The notes below the pieces were generated by a model. It searched no databases. It was not told the DNA's origin and saw nothing but the letters and a program-made list of their open reading frames with translations. Made by a program: the position numbers and the translations under genes. From Williamsia maris (GTDB lineage Bacteria > Actinomycetota > Actinomycetes > Mycobacteriales > Mycobacteriaceae): a stretch of 64,000 nucleotides of DNA. Shown piece after piece: positions 60,061 through 64,000 of the stretch (position 1 is the first letter of the stretch; each line of letters opens with the position of its first letter). The DNA is taken from contig NZ_JAMTCJ010000003.1 in the NCBI RefSeq assembly GCF_024171815.1, positions 434,001-498,000 of the forward strand. Direction: 5' to 3'.

Positions 60061-60779
60061 CCTGCTGACACGTCGTCGAGAACTCCGTCGGCCCGGAAGT
60101 CGGTCGGTGCTGCCCCGGCCACCGACCGGAAGTCCCGGAACATGTGTGCGTAGTCGGCGTAACCGTGCCGATGCGCGGTGTCGCTGAGGGCGGTTCCGGC
60201 GCGTAGCGACCGCATCGCGTCGTCGACCCGCAGGATCCGTTGGAGCATCTTGGGGCCGTACCCGAAATGGTCGACGCATCGACGATGTAACTGGCGGGCG
60301 CTGAGCCCGAGTCGGTCGGCGACGTCGGCGACCGATGCCCCGGTTCGCACCGCGGTGACGGTCGGCGGGATCCACCCCGGCACCCCGCCGGCATGGGCGA
60401 CGGCCCGCGCCGCCAGTGCCTCCAGAGCGTTTCCCGGTGTCGGGGAGGTCGCGACGAACTCCTCCCACCCCGACGCCATCGCGGCGGAGATGTCGGCGAC
60501 ATCGACCCGCCGGTCACGGAACTGCGCTGCCGGTACACCGAGCACGAGCGGCGCGATGCCGGGGGCGAACCGGATGGCGGTCAGTGTCGTGGGCTCGGTC
60601 GTCTCGTGGCGCTGCGGGACGGTGTCGGGTCCGGCGACGAAGATTCTCGATCCGTCGACGATGAGGTCCATGCAGCCGTCCGGACGCACCGTCGACGCCC
60701 CGGGCGGGCACCATCGGCTCCAGATCGTCGCGGGAAGTCGCGACGACCGGCGCTCGCGGTAGCCGATGGCGTCGTTCAC
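60000..60779 (-). CDS. AraC-family transcriptional regulator
   Basis: 259 aa from GTG 60779; the adjacent GTG 60782 is also possible. The N-terminal half ([19 protein letters not shown]) resembles the small sensor domain of one-component AraC proteins. The C-terminal double HTH is [21 protein letters not shown] and [21 protein letters not shown]. The last 20 residues are read antisense to the VOC gene. It is divergent from dapD with only 31 bp between the genes and may affect it. Confidence 0.85.
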   Translation of the reverse strand: MNDAIGYRERRSSRLPATIWSRWCPPGASTVRPDGCMDLIVDGSRIFVAGPDTVPQRHETTEPTTLTAIRFAPGIAPLVLGVPAAQFRDRRVDVADISAAMASGWEEFVATSPTPGNALEALAARAVAHAGGVPGWIPPTVTAVRTGASVADVADRLGLSARQLHRRCVDHFGYGPKMLQRILRVDDAMRSLRAGTALSDTAHRHGYADYAHMFRDFRSVAGAAPTDFRADGVLDDVSAGQADGAHRSIGLPSGSSTTA

Positions 60780-60810
60780 CACCCCAGTATCGCCGGTAAG
60801 GTTGCGACCC

Positions 60811-61767
60811 GTGAGTGAAGCATCGTCTGCGACCGGGCACGGAATTGCCACCATCACCGACAGCGGTCAGGTGCTCGACACCTGGTTCCCCGCGCCCGAA
60901 CTGGGGGCGAGCGGATCCACCGGCACCACGGCGCTGACCGGTGACGACGTCCCCGCGGACCTGCGGGCCCTGATCGGCACCGACGAGGCGCGCGGCGTGC
61001 GCACCGTCGCCGTCACCACCACGATCGCCGACCTGGGCGCGGCACCTGTCGACGCGCACGACGTCTACCTGCGCCTGCACCTGCTGTCGCACCGCCTGGT
61101 CACCCCGCACGGGTTGAACCTGGACGGCACCTTCGGGCTGCTGAGCAACGTGGTGTGGACCAACCACGGCCCCTGCGCCGTCGAGGGTTTCGAGCTCACC
61201 CGCGCCCGACTGCGCGCCCGTGGCCCCGTCGCGGTCAACAGCATCGACAAGTTCCCGCGGATGGTCGACTACGTGGTGCCCAGCGGCGTGCGCATCGGCG
61301 ACGCCGACCGCGTCCGCCTCGGTGCACATCTGGCGAGCGGCACCACGGTCATGCACGAGGGTTTCGTGAACTTCAACGCCGGCACGCTCGGCAACTCGAT
61401 GGTCGAGGGGCGCATCTCGGCCGGTGTCGTCGTCGGCGACGGCTCGGACGTGGGCGGCGGCGCATCGATCATGGGCACGTTGTCCGGCGGTGGCACACAG
61501 GTCATCTCGCTCGGTGAGCGCTGCCTGCTCGGCGCGAACTCCGGCTGCGGGATCTCGCTCGGGGACGACTGCGTGATCGAAGCGGGTCTCTACGTCACCG
61601 CGGGCACGAAGGTCACCGGGCCGGACGGCACCGCGGTCAAGGCGCGCAATCTGTCCGGGACGAACAACCTTCTGTTCCGTCGCAACAGCGTCAGCGGTGC
61701 GGTCGAGGTCGTGCCCTGGAAGGGCGACGGCATCGCCCTCAACGCGGCCCTGCACGCCAACGACTGA
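60811..61767 (+). CDS. dapD: Tetrahydrodipicolinate N-succinyltransferase
   Basis: 318 aa from GTG 60811. The N-terminal domain is followed by left-handed beta-helix turns ([47 protein letters not shown]) and the [20 protein letters not shown] active-site region. It uses succinyl-CoA on the lysine/mDAP path. It is the type found in Mycobacteriales (Rv1201c), longer than the E. coli enzyme. It is convergent with dapC, the next enzyme, across a repeat-filled gap. Confidence 0.95.
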   Translation: MSEASSATGHGIATITDSGQVLDTWFPAPELGASGSTGTTALTGDDVPADLRALIGTDEARGVRTVAVTTTIADLGAAPVDAHDVYLRLHLLSHRLVTPHGLNLDGTFGLLSNVVWTNHGPCAVEGFELTRARLRARGPVAVNSIDKFPRMVDYVVPSGVRIGDADRVRLGAHLASGTTVMHEGFVNFNAGTLGNSMVEGRISAGVVVGDGSDVGGGASIMGTLSGGGTQVISLGERCLLGANSGCGISLGDDCVIEAGLYVTAGTKVTGPDGTAVKARNLSGTNNLLFRRNSVSGAVEVVPWKGDGIALNAALHAND

Positions 61768-61816
61768 TCCCGCCAACCGTGCCCTGACCACCCGCCCACC
61801 GTGCCGTAGGCGCGTA

Positions 61817-61963
61817 CCGACCGTGCCGATATCGAGTACCGGCTGATACGTCGCGCTTTTCAGCCCGTTCGAAGGGTCGTTTCGGCACGGTCGGGGCGTC
61901 GTTTCGGCACGCTCGGCGGGTTGTTTGGGCCCGCTCGGCGGGTTGTTTGGGCCCGCTCGGCGG
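61817..61963. repeat. 22-bp tandem repeat and inverted repeat between dapD and dapC
   Basis: Four full 22-bp units start at 61867, 61889, 61911 and 61933 (the last two identical: GCTCGGCGGGTTGTTTGGGC plus CC), with 9 bp of a fifth. CCGACCGTGCCGA (61817-61829) is the exact reverse complement of TCGGCACGGTCGG (61882-61894). The array lies between the converging dapD and dapC stops and could serve termination or be a variable locus. The rest of the 199-bp gap shows nothing else. Confidence 0.8.
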
Positions 61964-61966
61964 CGG

Positions 61967-63097
61967 TCAGGCGGGGGCGAGACGCGCGGCCGCGGCTGCG
62001 ATGCGCTCGTCGGTCGCGGTGAGTGCGAGTCGCACGTGCTTCGTCCCGGACGGTCCGTAGAACTCCCCCGGCGCGGCCAGGATCCCCTTGTGCGCCAGCC
62101 ACTCGACGGTGTCGCGGCACGGTTCGTCACGCGTCGCCCACAGGTACAGGCCGGCCTCGGAATGGTCGATCCGGAACCCCGCGTGGCGCACTGCGGTGGA
62201 CAGGACCACCCGCCGGTTGAGGTAGCGCTCTCGCTGTGCGTCGACGTGACGGTCATCGGTCAGCGCCGCGATCATCGCGGTCTGGACCGGATACGGCACG
62301 ATCATGCCCGCGTGTTTGCGGACCGCGAGCAGTTCGCGGACCAGATCCGGATCACCGGCGAAAAACCCGGCCCGGTACCCGGCCAGGTTGGAGATCTTCG
62401 ACAGCGAGTGCACCGCGAGCAGACCGGTGACGTCGCCGTCGCACACCCGGGGATCCAGGATCGAGATCGCCTCGGCGTCCCAGGCCAGGCCCAGATAACA
62501 CTCGTCGGAGATGACGACGGTCCCACGCTCGCGCGCCCAGGCGACCACCTTGCGCAGATGCTCCACCCCGAGCACCTTGCCGGTCGGGTTCGACGGCGAG
62601 TTGATGAAGATCGCACCCGGCCGCGTCGGGCCGAGGGCGAGCAGGGAGTCGGCGCGGACCGGACGCGCACCGGCCAGCAGCACCCCCACCTCGTAGGTCG
62701 GATAGGCGACCTCGGGGATGACGATGTCGTCGCCGGGACCGAACCCCAGCATCGAGATGACCGAGGCGATGGCCTCCTTCGTCCCGATGACCGGCAGCAC
62801 CGCCGACTCCTCGACCGACCCGATGCCGTACCGCCGCTTCAGGGCCGCGACCGCGGCCACCCGCAGATCGGTGGTCCCGGCAGTCGTCGGGTACCCGGGA
62901 AACGACGCACCGTCATCGAGACCGCGCCGGATGATCGGATCGATCGTGTCGACCGGGGTGCCCACCGACAGGTCGACGATCCCCTCCGGGTGCGCGGCTG
63001 CGAGCGCCTTGGCGTCGGTCAGCGAGTCCCAGGGGAAATCGGGCAGGCCCGCACTGACCGCCCGCCGGGTGGCCCGGGGTGTCTGCTGCTCGGTCAC
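61967..63097 (-). CDS. dapC: Succinyldiaminopimelate aminotransferase
   Basis: 376-aa class I/II PLP aminotransferase. It has VDLSVGTPVDTIDP, VISDECYLGLAW with the cofactor-contacting Asp/Tyr, and the Schiff-base Lys in AVHSLSKISNLAGYRAGFFAG. It is the Rv1178-type DapC that follows dapD in the lysine/mDAP pathway; positional link supports this over a general aminotransferase. The gene is downstream of fdxC (16 bp) on the same strand. Confidence 0.92.
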   Translation of the reverse strand: MTEQQTPRATRRAVSAGLPDFPWDSLTDAKALAAAHPEGIVDLSVGTPVDTIDPIIRRGLDDGASFPGYPTTAGTTDLRVAAVAALKRRYGIGSVEESAVLPVIGTKEAIASVISMLGFGPGDDIVIPEVAYPTYEVGVLLAGARPVRADSLLALGPTRPGAIFINSPSNPTGKVLGVEHLRKVVAWARERGTVVISDECYLGLAWDAEAISILDPRVCDGDVTGLLAVHSLSKISNLAGYRAGFFAGDPDLVRELLAVRKHAGMIVPYPVQTAMIAALTDDRHVDAQRERYLNRRVVLSTAVRHAGFRIDHSEAGLYLWATRDEPCRDTVEWLAHKGILAAPGEFYGPSGTKHVRLALTATDERIAAAAARLAPA

Positions 63098-63113
63098 TCG
63101 CCGGGCGTTTCCG

Positions 63114-63443
63114 TCAGTCTTCTTCGGTGTTCATCGGGGGCAGGCCCTTGATGAACGCGGGATCGTGCGACGTCTTGCCGACCTTGCTCGCGCCACCGGG
63201 CGAGCCCAGGTCGTCGAAGAAGTCCACGTTGGCGTTGACGTAGGGCTCCCACTCGTCGGGAACGTCATCCTCGTAGAAGATGGCCTCGACCGGGCAGACC
63301 GGTTCGCAGGCGCCGCAGTCGACGCATTCGTCGGGCTGGATGTACAGCATCCGGTCGCCCTCGTAGATGCAATCCACCGGGCACTCCTCGACGCAGGCCC
63401 TGTCCAGCAGGTCCACACACGGCTCGGCGATGATGTACGTCAA
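63114..63443 (-). CDS. fdxC: 7Fe ferredoxin FdxC
   Basis: 109 aa from TTG 63443 (GGAGAG about 7 bp upstream; no ATG or GTG fits the family start). Clusters are bound by CVDLLDRACVEECPVDCI and CVDCGACEPVCPVEAI, giving one [3Fe-4S] and one [4Fe-4S] centre. A C-terminal extension (EWEPYVNANVDFFDDLG) is typical of mycobacterial FdxC. It is a low-potential electron carrier, upstream of dapC, as Rv1177/Rv1178. Confidence 0.94.
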   Translation of the reverse strand: MTYIIAEPCVDLLDRACVEECPVDCIYEGDRMLYIQPDECVDCGACEPVCPVEAIFYEDDVPDEWEPYVNANVDFFDDLGSPGGASKVGKTSHDPAFIKGLPPMNTEED

Positions 63444-63658
63444 CTCGGTTCTCTCCTCACGTATCGCGCGTAGGGCAGTACGCGCCCGCAACGGAACCCT
63501 GGTGTAGGGCCACGTGTCCACCCACCAGTATCCGTCCGCCCCGGTCGTGGTCACAAACCGGGGGCACCCGCGCGGCCGTCCTCGCGCACGTCAGACGGCC
63601 GAGGTGAGACGAACAGCACCCGCGAGGCGGTGCCCGCCGCGGCCACCTTCGAATCAGG

Positions 63659-63745
63659 GTGCACCTAACCCTCGTCCCGACCGTCGTCTGCAGGCACTCT
63701 GACCTGGTGATCCACCACCCGACGTCCGGACGCTGTCGCAGCTGA
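63659..63745 (+). CDS. Putative cysteine-responsive leader peptide
   Basis: 28 codons from GTG 63659: it begins VHLTLVPTVVCRHSDL, continues VIHHPTSGRC and ends RS. The layout (hydrophobic start, C/RH-SDL in the middle, Cys-Arg-Ser near the end) resembles leader peptides placed before sulfur-metabolism genes in actinobacteria. The Cys26 codon (63734-63736) is in the arm of a downstream hairpin. A -10-like TTCGAAT lies just upstream, so the GTG may be the first base of the mRNA. Confidence 0.55.
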   Translation: MHLTLVPTVVCRHSDLVIHHPTSGRCRS

Positions 63746-63770
63746 GCACCCCGACCTGTCCACCTGCGAC
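63735..63770 (+). promoter_or_regulatory. Attenuator-type hairpin after the leader peptide
   Basis: GTCGCAG (63735-63741) pairs exactly with CTGCGAC (63764-63770), just upstream of the CGGAG ribosome site (63774-63778) and ATG 63788. The leader's Cys codon and stop lie in the left arm, so a ribosome there would melt the stem. Confidence 0.45.
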
Positions 63771-63787
63771 TCACGGAGTTCACGACG

Positions 63788-64000
63788 ATGACCACGACCC
63801 TGGGACCGATCCCGAAGTTCGACCGCCCCACCTCCACTCTTCCGACGCGACTGCGTCCCGCCGATCTGTTGCGCCTGACCGACCAGACGGCCGCCGATGT
63901 GCTCGATGGACACTACGACCACGTGCTGCCCGACCGATGGGACGAGGTGTCACGCTGGTCGACCCGCCTGCACGCCGACGACGATCTCGACCTGTGGCTG
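63788..64000 (+). CDS. Cysteine-dioxygenase-like protein, partial
   Basis: 71 codons to the window end, with CGGAG 9 bp before the ATG. TRLRPADLLRLTDQTAADVL followed by a WSTRLHADDDLDLWL strand matches the N-terminus of actinobacterial cysteine dioxygenase-family cupins as recalled; the metal-binding HxH lies beyond the window. It would oxidise cysteine to cysteine sulfinate. The leader peptide upstream supports a cysteine link. The identification rests on the N-terminus only. Confidence 0.6.
   Translation, partial: MTTTLGPIPKFDRPTSTLPTRLRPADLLRLTDQTAADVLDGHYDHVLPDRWDEVSRWSTRLHADDDLDLWL

Larger units (their letters stand above)
63444..63787. other. 344-bp region between fdxC and the cysteine-dioxygenase-like gene
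   Basis: No gene longer than the leader peptide is supported. It contains the fdxC ribosome site and promoter (63444-63490), a stretch with no recognised signal (63490-63650), then a putative cysteine leader peptide (63659-63745) and hairpin (63735-63770) before the last gene. Confidence 0.6.

Noticed and set aside
61867-61963. CRISPR-like array between dapD and dapC
   Set aside because: The 22-bp units are contiguous with no spacers, so this is a simple tandem repeat.
60514-62256. 580-codon minus-strand frame over dapD and the repeat array
   Set aside because: dapD on the plus strand accounts for the coding signal; the frame also runs through the tandem repeats.

Overview
The window is high-GC, gene-dense DNA from a mycolic-acid-type actinomycete (Mycobacteriales; the gene content and order fit Gordonia or a close relative, but the genus is inferred). 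The reasons are gene neighbourhoods recalled from Mycobacterium tuberculosis that reappear block by block (Rv3026c-Rv3055, Rv3255c-Rv3262, Rv1213-Rv1201c, Rv1178-Rv1177), WhiB2, F420 genes, methylglucose lipopolysaccharide (MGLP) genes, an orphan LigD-type polymerase, and many start codons lying 6-8 bp behind a TANNNT -10 element (leaderless mRNAs). The synteny is from memory, not computed.

Layout. 1-9 kb: acyltransferase pair, etfBA, then the MGLP methyltransferase / GH57 / glycosyltransferase cluster, an SDR and a hexapeptide acyltransferase. 9-15 kb: PQQ-like lipoprotein, then an accessory stretch (Imm-5-like protein, SOS-controlled DUF222-HNH protein, a 33-bp inverted repeat, a membrane protein, a TIGR00027-type methyltransferase). 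15-28 kb: two methyltransferases, enoyl-CoA hydratase, an inserted hydrolase / LigD-polymerase / M13 peptidase block, then NUDIX, ABC ATPase, cupin, Pth2, serB2 and ctaD. 28-37 kb: fecB-like lipoprotein, carbonic anhydrase, a MarR-SDR cassette flanked by two copies of a 55-bp palindromic element, nrdHIEF with NrdR boxes, and a flavin reductase / TetR pair. 37-47 kb: manA, a TobH-like protein, manB, PAP2 protein, DUF3499, degenerate zincin, whiB2, fbiA, fbiB, NUDIX. 47-58 kb: glgC, glgA/glgM, RlmA-like methyltransferase, DUF3117, DivIVA-like protein, an acetoacetate-decarboxylase-like / SDR pair behind a KstR-type box, gpgS, folP2, fadD6, two LOG proteins, dapE. 58-64 kb: SDR-like, VOC and AraC genes, dapD, dapC, fdxC, and the start of a cysteine-dioxygenase-like gene behind a putative cysteine leader peptide.

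Shared themes: polymethylated polysaccharide and glycogen precursor supply (glgC, glgM, gpgS, GH57, glycosyltransferase and methyltransferases), lysine/peptidoglycan precursors (dapC, dapD, dapE), mannose activation (manA, manB), F420, and deoxynucleotide synthesis. No tRNA, rRNA, insertion sequence, phage or CRISPR array was seen.
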